From CAMDBL01 sp964498125 (lineage in GTDB: Bacteria > Pseudomonadota > Alphaproteobacteria > Rhizobiales > Hyphomicrobiaceae), in assembly GCA_964498125.1 (NCBI GenBank), contig CAZCGE010000051.1:1-64000 (forward strand): a DNA stretch of 64,000 nucleotides, in the 5' to 3' direction. Every line of letters begins with the position of its first letter. Positions within the stretch are counted from its first letter, which is position 1. A model generated the notes under the pieces. That model searched no databases, had not been told where the DNA came from, and was given only the letters and a program-made list of their open reading frames with translations. Below are positions 1 through 7,609 of the stretch, piece by piece. Both the position numbers and the translations under genes were made by a program.

Positions 1-697
1 TCCACAGGTTGAACTCGAGCATGGTGTTGACCTTGGGCACGTAGGCGCCCGGATCGATATCGTAGGCGTTGAGCAGGAACACGAAGTCGCGATCGACGCG
101 ATGCTGTTTCGGGTCTTTGGGGTGGACCACGAAGAATCCCATCATCCCCATCGCCATCTGCACCATCTCGTCGGCGTGCGGGTGGTACATGAAGGTGCCG
201 GATTTGCGCATCTGCCACTCGTAGACCATGGTCTTGCCGGGCTTGATCTGCGGCTGGGTCAGTCCGCCGACGCCGTCCATGCCGCAGGGTAGGAGCTGGC
301 CGTGCCAGTGGATGGTGGTGTGCTCCGGCAGCTTGTTGGTGACGAAGATCCTGACCTTGTCGCCCTCGACGCACTCGATGGTGGGCCCCGGCGACTGGCC
401 GTTGTAGCCCCACAGGTGCGCCTTCATGCCCGGCGCGATCTCGCGCACGACGGGCTCGGCAACGAGGTGGAACTCCTTCCAGTCGCCGTTCATGCGGGCC
501 GGCAGCGACCAGCCATTGAGCGTGGCGACGGGCTGGTAGTCGGGGCCTGAGCTGGGGAACACCAGCGGCTGCATCAGCGGAGAACTCTGGATCGGCGCCT
601 CCGGAATGGAGGCCGCCTGCGCCCGACCACTGATCTGGCTCACACTTGCCAGTGCCATGCCGGAGCCGGCCAGAAACGTTCGACGCGAGAGTGTCAT
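1..697 (-). CDS. Multicopper oxidase (CopA-like), N-terminal part
   Basis: Exported multicopper oxidase; only the first 232 codons lie in the window. The start at 697 has GAGGAG six bases upstream. The N-terminus carries a Tat-type signal (SRRTFL, then a hydrophobic run ending in alanines), which suits an enzyme folded and metal-loaded before export. The first cupredoxin domain shows HWHG near residue 129 and YHPH near residue 169, the paired histidine motifs that bind the type 2/type 3 copper cluster. The C-terminal HCH motif would be outside the window. It is the last gene of a leftward block, 17 bases after a TolC-like gene, so a role in periplasmic copper oxidation or detoxification is inferred. 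A laccase or bilirubin-oxidase type enzyme is the alternative. Confidence 0.88.
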   Translation of the reverse strand, partial: MTLSRRTFLAGSGMALASVSQISGRAQAASIPEAPIQSSPLMQPLVFPSSGPDYQPVATLNGWSLPARMNGDWKEFHLVAEPVVREIAPGMKAHLWGYNGQSPGPTIECVEGDKVRIFVTNKLPEHTTIHWHGQLLPCGMDGVGGLTQPQIKPGKTMVYEWQMRKSGTFMYHPHADEMVQMAMGMMGFFVVHPKDPKQHRVDRDFVFLLNAYDIDPGAYVPKVNTMLEFNLW

Positions 698-714
698 TGC
701 AGGCTCCTCATATG

Positions 715-2238
715 TCAGTGACCTTCGCCGCCGCCGGCGGTCGCGACCGCGGCCCGGCTGGTGTCCATCCCTCCGCTGCCGCCGCCACCGCCGACCAGCG
801 CCGTGTCGAGATCGACCATCGCCACCCAGAAATCGCGCAAGGCATCGATCGCCTGCACGTTGGCGGCGATGCGCGCGCGCGAGTCCGTCAGCAGCGAGAA
901 CAGGTCCTTCAGCATGCCGTTATAGTTGAGCAGCATCTCGTCGGAGATGACCTGGCGCAGCGGCAGGATCTCTTGTCTGTAGTGGCGCGCGATGTCGTAG
1001 GCGCCGCGCATGGCCGTATAGGCCTCGCGGGCCTCAGAGCGGACATTGACCGCCTTCTCGATTAGACGGTTGACGGCCTGCATATAGGTCTCTTCCGCCA
1101 GCCGGGTGCGCGCCTCGCCGAAATCATAGATGGGCATCTGGAACTCCAGTTCAATCCCGCGCCAGCGAGTCCGCTCCCGCTCGCGCTCGACATCGGATGC
1201 GAGCGCGGCCGGCGGTAGTCCGGGGTCGAGGGTATAGTTGGTTTTCTCGATCGTCTTCCACTCGGTATTGCGCATGCCGCGGACCTCGAGCACGTTGATG
1301 AAGCGCGTCGACTTGGTCAGGCCGAGCTGCTTGGCGAGAATTTCGAGATCCCTGCGCGCGATCTCCAGATCGACGCGCGCGGTGATCGCCTTGGTCTCGA
1401 CATCGTCGATCGTCCGCGGCTTGCCGGGCAATGGACGCAGCGTGCCCGGCAGTGCGAACCGGGTATCCCTGTCCCACAGTCCGAGCGCGCGGATCAGGCG
1501 CTCACGATCGCCGCGCTGTTTCAGCCGGGCGATGCCGAGCTGGCCGTTGACCTCGGCGGTGAAGACGTGCTCGCGCGCCTGATCGAGCTTGGACATGGCG
1601 CCGGTCTCGCCGAGTTTCCTGGCAAGATCGGACAGCGCCTCGGCGGTGACGCGGGCCTCGTCGAGAAACCTCACGGTCTGGTTGGCTGCCACGGCGCGAT
1701 AGTAGGCGCGCTTGGCGTCGGCGGCGGTGCGCAGCGTGGCTTCTACCGCTCTGTGCCGAGCCACGCGAAACTTTTCCTCGGCGATCTCACGACGGCGCGG
1801 CAAGGTCAGCAGGCCGAGGATGTTCTGCAGGATCTGGCGCTCGATGTCGAGTTCGCCGCGCGCCACGAGCCGGGTCAACGACAAGGTTGGCGACGGCGGC
1901 AGACTCGCCTCGACCATTTGCGCTTCCGAGATGCCGAGCTCGTTGTAGGCCGCCTGCAGGCCGCGGTTGTTGAGGAGAGCGATCTGGACCGCGGTGTCGG
2001 CCGACAGGGGCCGTGCCAGCAGCCCCTGCACACGCGATATGAGGGCGGCCGCCTGCTCCTCGCTGGTGATTTTGACCACGTCCTTGCCAAGCACGCCGCC
2101 AGCCTGATCGCTGACCACCGACATCCCACCATCGGGCGAAAACGTCGCGCAGCCGCCAACCAGCAGTGCAGTGACAATCAAGCCCGCGGCGACCTTGCCG
2201 CCTGCTTTTTGTCGATGTCCTCTTCGCGGCGGTCTCAT
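715..2238 (-). CDS. TolC-family outer-membrane efflux lipoprotein
   Basis: Outer-membrane channel component of a tripartite efflux system (CusC/NodT type), 507 residues. The chosen start at 2238 follows GGGGGACGGG; a longer frame to 2310 exists but lacks a ribosome site. Residues 1-30 form a lipoprotein signal with lipobox LVGGC, acylated cysteine at position 30. The rest is the long alternating helical pattern of the family, with two repeated halves (A-L-x-N-N-R-G-L near residues 85-95, as in OEP domains). It sits directly before the multicopper oxidase and after two small secreted proteins. No inner-membrane pump or adaptor gene is present in the window, so the transported ion (copper is likely) is inferred from the neighbour only. 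A serine/glycine/histidine-rich tail ends the protein. Confidence 0.87.
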   Translation of the reverse strand: MRPPRRGHRQKAGGKVAAGLIVTALLVGGCATFSPDGGMSVVSDQAGGVLGKDVVKITSEEQAAALISRVQGLLARPLSADTAVQIALLNNRGLQAAYNELGISEAQMVEASLPPSPTLSLTRLVARGELDIERQILQNILGLLTLPRRREIAEEKFRVARHRAVEATLRTAADAKRAYYRAVAANQTVRFLDEARVTAEALSDLARKLGETGAMSKLDQAREHVFTAEVNGQLGIARLKQRGDRERLIRALGLWDRDTRFALPGTLRPLPGKPRTIDDVETKAITARVDLEIARRDLEILAKQLGLTKSTRFINVLEVRGMRNTEWKTIEKTNYTLDPGLPPAALASDVERERERTRWRGIELEFQMPIYDFGEARTRLAEETYMQAVNRLIEKAVNVRSEAREAYTAMRGAYDIARHYRQEILPLRQVISDEMLLNYNGMLKDLFSLLTDSRARIAANVQAIDALRDFWVAMVDLDTALVGGGGGSGGMDTSRAAVATAGGGEGH

Positions 2239-2325
2239 ATCCCGTCCCCCTGATGTCCCATCATCGCCGCCGCGGCTTGCCTCCCGCGGCGTCCCGTGTC
2301 GATGATCCAATCCATGCGGAGCCGA

Positions 2326-2637
2326 TTATTGCTTCGGCTCGGCGTCCCGCCTGATGTCCTTGGCGCCGGGCAGCGCGCCGCGCTTTTGCGGCGCCGGCGG
2401 CCCCCCTGGCAGCGCACCCGGTGGCGCCACGCGACGGTTCACGTCGCCCCACGGCATCGGCTCGATCGGCCGATAGTTTTGGGTACCCCGTGTGATCGAC
2501 TCGTAGCGAAGGGGACGAACCTTGACGGTTTCATCCGGCATTGGTCCCGCATGGGGCCGGGATTGTGCCAAGGCCTCCGAGCCGAAAGGGATCAGCGGCA
2601 CCAGCAAGAGGAGATAGCGGCGCGGGGTCATTGGCAT
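2326..2637 (-). CDS. Small exported protein of the copper block
   Basis: About 103 residues, no recognised family. The start is placed at 2637, with GGAG eight bases upstream; a second ATG two codons later is equally possible. Upstream in-frame codons to 2733 look like non-coding extension. The N-terminus (MTPRRYLLLLVPLIPFG, ending SEALAQ) is a clear Sec signal with an A-x-A-type cleavage site. The mature part is short, rich in proline, arginine and glycine and without cysteines, so it is probably an unstructured periplasmic protein. It lies between the cysteine-cluster protein and the TolC-like gene and is probably co-transcribed with both. Confidence 0.6.
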   Translation of the reverse strand: MPMTPRRYLLLLVPLIPFGSEALAQSRPHAGPMPDETVKVRPLRYESITRGTQNYRPIEPMPWGDVNRRVAPPGALPGGPPAPQKRGALPGAKDIRRDAEPKQ

Positions 2638-2812
2638 CTTCTTGGCTCCAGGGCTCGCCGCGACGCCAAATGGCGCCAGCGTGGATGCCTGTAGAGGCGA
2701 GCGAGCACATTGCACGGCAAGAGAGTGCGTCAAGGATTGGCGCGAAAAGACGCGGCTTGACGCAGTTGCGTGTCGAGGGTGTGAACGGGCGTACTGCCTC
2801 GACGGGCCAGCA

Positions 2813-3265
2813 TCAGACCTTCGGTGGTCGATCGAGCCGCGTTGCCGGCGCCCCGTCAGGCAATTGATCGGCGGGTGGCAACATCATCTTCGATGATCGC
2901 ACAACAGCGGCGAGATCCCAGACAAGCGTACCGCCACCAAGAAATGTACCACCAGCGGGCCCCGACGGAGCGCAGGCCGCCGCGCCCTGGCAGCAGCACG
3001 GCTGCGATCCAGATAGCGGAGATTGCAACGGAGGCTGTCGCACGACAACGGCCGCGCCGGCGGCGGATTGAACCGTGCGCCGCATTGCCGCGGAGTTTTC
3101 AAGATCAGCCAGATCGACCGCCGCTCGTGGTGCTGACTGCACCGTCGCCGCTGGCGTGGAGTGATCATAACCGGAATGGGCAACTGCAGCCGACGGCGCG
3201 CCGAACCACAGCGCAACCACCACCAGCAGTGTCCTCATCCAGCCTAGCATATCGACCTTAGACAT
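2813..3265 (-). CDS. Small exported cysteine-cluster protein
   Basis: 150 residues, first gene of the leftward metal block. A Sec signal runs over residues 1-30 (MRTLLVVVALWFGAP then AVAHS). The mature part has a SQPCCCQGAAAC cluster near residue 90 followed by SGPAGGTFLGGG. Adjacent cysteines plus an early HSGYDH make metal binding plausible, but I do not recognise the family by name. The start at 3265 lies only 20 bases from the end of the truncated dehydrogenase upstream, so any promoter must be inside that gene's 3' portion. The reading frame is supported by the signal peptide and by absence of a better alternative on the other strand. Confidence 0.6.
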   Translation of the reverse strand: MSKVDMLGWMRTLLVVVALWFGAPSAAVAHSGYDHSTPAATVQSAPRAAVDLADLENSAAMRRTVQSAAGAAVVVRQPPLQSPLSGSQPCCCQGAAACAPSGPAGGTFLGGGTLVWDLAAVVRSSKMMLPPADQLPDGAPATRLDRPPKV

Positions 3266-3285
3266 TGGAGCGCTTCGCGCGAACT

Positions 3286-4257
3286 CTACTGATTCAGCCG
3301 CGATATTTCAACGGCGAACATTCCAGATGGCCGATTGCGGCTTGCTTCCACCCTGTCGTGTGCCCCAGCCGCAACGATTGCAGCGTCAGCTGGCCCCGTG
3401 TTTCGTGCATCCGGCACCATCAAGGTCACGCGCAGTCCGCCGTCGGGACGATTGGCGGCGAACGTCGCCGCCCCGATCAATCCGCGGTTCTCCGGCAGAT
3501 TTGCGGCGTTGACCGAGACGAAATCCGCCGCGGCCAGCAAGCGCTCGAGCGGGCGGTATTCAGCGGCCAGCCGCAGCTCCTGTTCGGCCGACATTGGCCG
3601 GCGATTCGTATAGATCACTTGCATGCCCATGCCGCGCGCCATCGGCGCCAGCAGGGCGCCAACCTCGCCCAGGCCGATGATTCCGAGCGTCTTGCCATGC
3701 AGCCCTGACAGATTGGTCAATCCGGCCCAATTATAGGCAACGCCGTCGGTCGGCCTGACGCGCCCGCGGTCCCAGCGTCCGGCACGCACAGCAGCATCCG
3801 CCTCGACCAGCCGCTTCGATAGCGCCAGCATCAACAGGATCGCGTGCTCCGCGGTGTAGATCAGCGAAGGGCGCGGCAGGCACGACACAACCACGCCACG
3901 GTCGGCGGCGGCGGCCAGGTCGATGCCATCGGCTCGCGCACCCAGCCGCAGCACGAATTTCAAATTGGGGCTCGCGGCGATGAAATCCCGCGTGATCGTG
4001 CCGCGGCGAAAGACCAGAATGTGTGCATCCGTGCCGCCTTCGGCGTTGTGCGCCGCCGCGGGACCGAGCACCTCGAAGCCGTCGCTGGCGTGCAGACCGT
4101 GCCCCACCGCATAGACTGCCGCCGGCTCGCAGTCCTCGGGCAGAAAAAAGTCGCGCATCCAGTGCTGCGTGATTTCACCCGGTCCGCTGATGGCATAGCG
4201 GCCGGCACGCATCACATGGTCCTCGTCCAGGAATGCGATTTTCGCGAGCGCTGGCAT
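3286..4257 (-). CDS. D-isomer 2-hydroxyacid dehydrogenase, C-terminally altered
   Basis: Member of the D-2-hydroxyacid dehydrogenase family (NAD-dependent oxidation of 2-hydroxyacids to 2-oxoacids), 323 residues. The Rossmann fingerprint GIIGLGEVG is near residue 175, and the segment up to ENRGLIG (about residue 255) matches the family. After that, the expected lid with the arginine-bearing NTARG stretch, the catalytic Glu and His, and the ALDVFE motif are absent. The last 65 residues resemble nothing I know. The length is near normal only because an unrelated tail fills in. It follows the CoA transferase by 24 bases and ends 20 bases before the copper block. Probably a nonfunctional or neofunctional enzyme created by a rearrangement. 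Confidence 0.7.
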   Translation of the reverse strand: MPALAKIAFLDEDHVMRAGRYAISGPGEITQHWMRDFFLPEDCEPAAVYAVGHGLHASDGFEVLGPAAAHNAEGGTDAHILVFRRGTITRDFIAASPNLKFVLRLGARADGIDLAAAADRGVVVSCLPRPSLIYTAEHAILLMLALSKRLVEADAAVRAGRWDRGRVRPTDGVAYNWAGLTNLSGLHGKTLGIIGLGEVGALLAPMARGMGMQVIYTNRRPMSAEQELRLAAEYRPLERLLAAADFVSVNAANLPENRGLIGAATFAANRPDGGLRVTLMVPDARNTGPADAAIVAAGAHDRVEASRNRPSGMFAVEISRLNQ

Positions 4258-4281
4258 GGCCTGGTCTTTCCCTGGTGACCG

Positions 4282-5532
4282 CTACATCAATCCGGCATCC
4301 GCCGATTCCGACAATGAGCGACGAAAATCGGGATGCGCGATTGCGATCAGGGCGCGAGCCCGTTCCGAGACGGTGCGGCCTCTGAGCTCGGCGATGCCGT
4401 ACTCGGTGACGACGATGTCGGCATCGGCGCGCGCCGTGGTGACGATGCCGCTGGCAATCCGCGCGACGATGCGCGAGACCTTGCCGCCGCGTCCGGTCGA
4501 TTGCATTGCAATGATGCCGCGCCCACCCGGCGACCCGAGGCACCCACGCATGAAGTCTCCATGTCCGCCGATCATGCCGATGTGCCGATGGCCCACAACC
4601 TCGGCATTCATCTGCCCGGTCAGATCCACTTCGAGCGCCGTATTGATGCCGACCAGGTTGGGGATCTGGCGGTGCACAAGGTTGTCGTGCGTGTAGCGCG
4701 GCGAGCGCAGCGCCAGTCCCCGATTGCGATGCGCCCAGGCATAGACCCGGTGCGAGCCGAGCAAGCCAGCCGTGACGCTGACCCCCGAATCGATGGGCTT
4801 CGCCCGATTGGTGATGACGCCGGCCTCGGTGAGTTGCGCCACGCGATCGCCGACCGTGCCGGAGTGGATGCCGAGATCGCGTTTGTTGCCCAGGCACTCG
4901 AGCACGGCGTCCGGCAGCGCGCCCAGGCCAACCTGCAAGGTGGCGCCATCTTTGATCAGCCGGCTGACGTTTGCGCCGATCGCCTTCTCGATGTCGCCGG
5001 CTGGCCGTGACGCCAGCTCGATTGCCGGGCGCGAAACCGAGATCACGTGATCGATATGCTCGCGCGCCACCGACGTCTCGCCATAAGTTACGGGCAACTG
5101 GTCGTTGACCTCGGCGACCACCGAGCGTGCGCGTGGGATGGCGTCGGCCAGATGGTCGACCATCAGCGAGAGATTGAAGGCCGCCCCATCCGCGGCGAGC
5201 TGCACCAGGGCGACATCGATGCCGAGGTGGCCCGTGGCCACGAGATCAGGCAGCGACGAATAGTTGATCGGGAGTACGTCCAGCGCACCGATCGCCTGGA
5301 ACCTCTGGTTGGTGACGGCGCCGCCCAGCGCGACGATGCGCATGCGCGTGGCAAATCGCGCCGCGTCGATGCCGCTGACCACGGAGAGATTGAGCAGAAC
5401 CGAGGCTGCGGCGACCCGATCGAGTTGGCTGTCGAGCAGGGCCAGCAAGCCCAGCGGCTCGGCGGCGGCCGGCGACCACGCAATCCTGTCTCCCGCTTGG
5501 ATCAAACCCGCAAGATCGAGCGCCTCACTCAT
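4282..5532 (-). CDS. Acetyl-CoA hydrolase / CoA-transferase family protein
   Basis: 416-residue member of the acetyl-CoA hydrolase/4-hydroxybutyrate CoA-transferase family, which moves CoA between acyl groups or hydrolyses acyl-CoA through a glutamyl-CoA intermediate. The C-terminal signature is intact: VVTEYGIAELRGRTVSERAR followed by ALIAIAHPDFR. The start at 5532 overlaps the stop of the enoyl-CoA hydratase (shared ATGAGTGA), so translation is probably coupled; a longer frame to 5568 lies inside that gene and is less likely. The N-terminal part (residues 1-170) and the middle KDGATLQVGLGALPDAV block fit the two-domain fold. With the hydratase and dehydrogenase it forms an organic-acid catabolic operon whose substrate cannot be named. 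Confidence 0.87.
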   Translation of the reverse strand: MSEALDLAGLIQAGDRIAWSPAAAEPLGLLALLDSQLDRVAAASVLLNLSVVSGIDAARFATRMRIVALGGAVTNQRFQAIGALDVLPINYSSLPDLVATGHLGIDVALVQLAADGAAFNLSLMVDHLADAIPRARSVVAEVNDQLPVTYGETSVAREHIDHVISVSRPAIELASRPAGDIEKAIGANVSRLIKDGATLQVGLGALPDAVLECLGNKRDLGIHSGTVGDRVAQLTEAGVITNRAKPIDSGVSVTAGLLGSHRVYAWAHRNRGLALRSPRYTHDNLVHRQIPNLVGINTALEVDLTGQMNAEVVGHRHIGMIGGHGDFMRGCLGSPGGRGIIAMQSTGRGGKVSRIVARIASGIVTTARADADIVVTEYGIAELRGRTVSERARALIAIAHPDFRRSLSESADAGLM

Positions 5533-6283
5533 AGGTGGCGCGCCGTTTCTCGCGGAAAGCCGCCACACCCTGGGCGAAGTCGGGACTGGCGCGGACGCGG
5601 TCGCCCAGGCGCTGCTCCAGTCCCTCGCGGCTCAGGACATGGTCGGCAATGGTGGCGCTGATCTGAGTCTTGACGGCCTGAACGGCGGCCGGGCTGTTGG
5701 CGGCAATGCTGGCGGCGGTATCCAGCGCCGCACGCAGCACATCGTCAGCCGGCAACACCCGATTGACGAGGCAGAGGCGCGCGGCATCCTCAGCCGTCAC
5801 CAGCCGGCCGGTGAGCAGCAGATCCATGGCATGCACGTAGCCGATTTGCTGGATCAGTTTCACGGTCGCGCCGCCGAAGGGATAGATGGCCCATTTCACC
5901 TCCGGCAAACCAAATCGCGCATGCGCGGCCGCAATGCGGATGTCCGTCGACAGCAGCAGCTCGACGCCACCGCCGGCACAATCGCCGTTGACCGCCGCGA
6001 CGATCGGCTTGGAGAAGGTCGAAGTCTTGAGCAGCGCCCGGCTGACGACACGGGCGGTTTCCTCGCTGACCGACAAGTCGCCGCCGATGTCAGCGCCTGA
6101 GCAAAACGCCTTGTCGCCCGCCCCCGTGATGACGATGCAGCGGCAGCTCGGCAAAGCGTCGAGCCGATCCCACAGCGCCGCCAGCTCACTGAGCATTGCC
6201 CGCGACATGGCATTGCGCTTGGGCTGGTTGTCGATCGTGACGAGCGTGATGTGGGTGCTGGCTTCACGCACGTGCAGCGGCAT
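5525..6283 (-). CDS. Enoyl-CoA hydratase/isomerase family protein
   Basis: Crotonase-superfamily enzyme, 252 residues, the usual size. The start at 6283 is set by AGGAG seven bases upstream; the same frame is open much further upstream but that part is antisense to the quinone oxidoreductase. The oxyanion-hole segments are visible: KAFCSGADIGG near residue 65 and GDCAGGGVELLLSTDIRIA near residue 105, and a glutamate lies in LPEVKWAIYPFGG where the acid/base residue of hydratases sits. It is the first gene of the three-gene leftward operon and is divergent from the quinone oxidoreductase, with 132 bases between. Whether it hydrates, isomerises or hydrolyses its acyl-CoA cannot be decided here. 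Confidence 0.9.
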   Translation of the reverse strand: MPLHVREASTHITLVTIDNQPKRNAMSRAMLSELAALWDRLDALPSCRCIVITGAGDKAFCSGADIGGDLSVSEETARVVSRALLKTSTFSKPIVAAVNGDCAGGGVELLLSTDIRIAAAHARFGLPEVKWAIYPFGGATVKLIQQIGYVHAMDLLLTGRLVTAEDAARLCLVNRVLPADDVLRAALDTAASIAANSPAAVQAVKTQISATIADHVLSREGLEQRLGDRVRASPDFAQGVAAFREKRRATYE

Positions 6284-6415
6284 TGGCAATCTCCTCTTGC
6301 GCATGCATCCGCCCACCTTATGCAAGCGCCCTTGCCTCGTACAGCCTTCGGGTGGATCATCGTGCGGCTGGACATCGGTCATTTCCAGCAAGGTCGTGAA
6401 ACCTGGAGCCACGCC

Positions 6416-7393
6416 ATGCGCGCTCTCGTCTGCCGCTGCCTCGGGGATATCGCGGCACTCGAGGTCGAAGAGATCGCCAGCCCCCCAATCGGGCCGAATG
6501 AGGTGCGAATCGGCGTGCAAGCCGCGGGCGTCAATTTTCCCGACATCCTGATGGTGCAGGGCAAGTATCAGGTGAAGCCCGAGTTGCCGTTCATTCCCGG
6601 CCTGGAAGTGGCCGGCGTGGTGCTGGAATGCGCCACCGGCGTCACGCACGTACGGCCGGGCGAGCGCGTCATGGCCTTCGCGCGCCACGGCGGCGGCTAT
6701 GCCAGCGAAGCCGTGGTTCCGGGCGACATTGTCACGCCGATTCCGCCGACCATGGATTTCAGCACCGCCGCCGCGTTTCCGGTGGCCTATGGCACGGCGC
6801 ATTTCGCGCTGCATCACCGTGGCCGGCTGGCGGCCGGCGAGACCCTGCTGGTGCTTGGCGCGGCCGGCGGCGTCGGGCTGGCCGCCATCGAGGTGGGCAA
6901 GCTCGCCGGTGCGCGGGTCATTGCAGCGGCGGGCGGCGCGGACAAGCTGGCGATCGCACGCCAGCACGGCGCCGACGAACTGATCGACTATCGCACCGAG
7001 GACCTGCGCGACCGCGTCAAGGCGCTGACCGACGGGCGCGGCGTCGATGTCGTGTTCGATCCGGTCGGTGGCGCCGCCTTCGAGAGCAGCGTGCGCTGCA
7101 TCGGCTGGGAGGGGCGCATCCTGGTCATCGGCTTTGCCTCGGGTGACATTCCCAAGGTCGCCACCAACATGATCCTGGTCAAGAATTTCTCTGTCACCGG
7201 CGTCGTCTTCGGCGAGCACAGTTGGCGGTTTCCCGCCGACACCCGCCAGCGCCTGGGCATCCTACTCGAGCACTACGCCGCCGGTCGCTTGCAGCCCCGG
7301 ATCTGGAAAACCTACCCGCTCGCCGGCGCCCCGGCCGCCCTGGCCGAAATGACCAGCCGCCGCGTCGTCGGCAAAATGGTGCTGACGATGTGA
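6416..7393 (+). CDS. NADPH:quinone oxidoreductase, zinc-free MDR family
   Basis: 325-residue medium-chain dehydrogenase/reductase of the quinone oxidoreductase (zeta-crystallin) type. The start at 6416 has GGAG eight bases upstream (6404-6407). The family markers are present: VNFPDILMVQGKYQ near residue 45, PGLEVAGVV near residue 65, and the nucleotide-binding GAAGGVGLAAIEVGK near residue 147. The catalytic and structural zinc cysteines of alcohol dehydrogenases are absent, as expected for this branch. It uses NADPH to reduce quinones or enoyl compounds in the cytoplasm. It stands alone, divergent from the enoyl-CoA hydratase operon, and may share its control region. Confidence 0.9.
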   Translation: MRALVCRCLGDIAALEVEEIASPPIGPNEVRIGVQAAGVNFPDILMVQGKYQVKPELPFIPGLEVAGVVLECATGVTHVRPGERVMAFARHGGGYASEAVVPGDIVTPIPPTMDFSTAAAFPVAYGTAHFALHHRGRLAAGETLLVLGAAGGVGLAAIEVGKLAGARVIAAAGGADKLAIARQHGADELIDYRTEDLRDRVKALTDGRGVDVVFDPVGGAAFESSVRCIGWEGRILVIGFASGDIPKVATNMILVKNFSVTGVVFGEHSWRFPADTRQRLGILLEHYAAGRLQPRIWKTYPLAGAPAALAEMTSRRVVGKMVLTM

Positions 7394-7609
7394 GTCGGTC
7401 TTGGGCCGAAGCAGCGGCCTCGCCGGCGAGTCTGGCGCAGGCGCCTGACATGATGTCAGAGGAGCAGGCTGCATGAGCGAAGCATAATTCTCCCAGGATT
7501 TCGCGCCCCGTATTGGGGTGGGGTGGAAACCTGCGGCGGGGTGGATAATGCGGATCGCGCAACAACCCTCGCCTTGCCCCCCACCCCCACCTCGCGCCAT
7601 AGTCCGCCC

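Noticed and set aside
6284..7219. N-terminal extension of the enoyl-CoA hydratase frame by over 300 codons
   Set aside because: It runs antisense to the quinone oxidoreductase and has no family match; a strong ribosome site supports the start at 6283.
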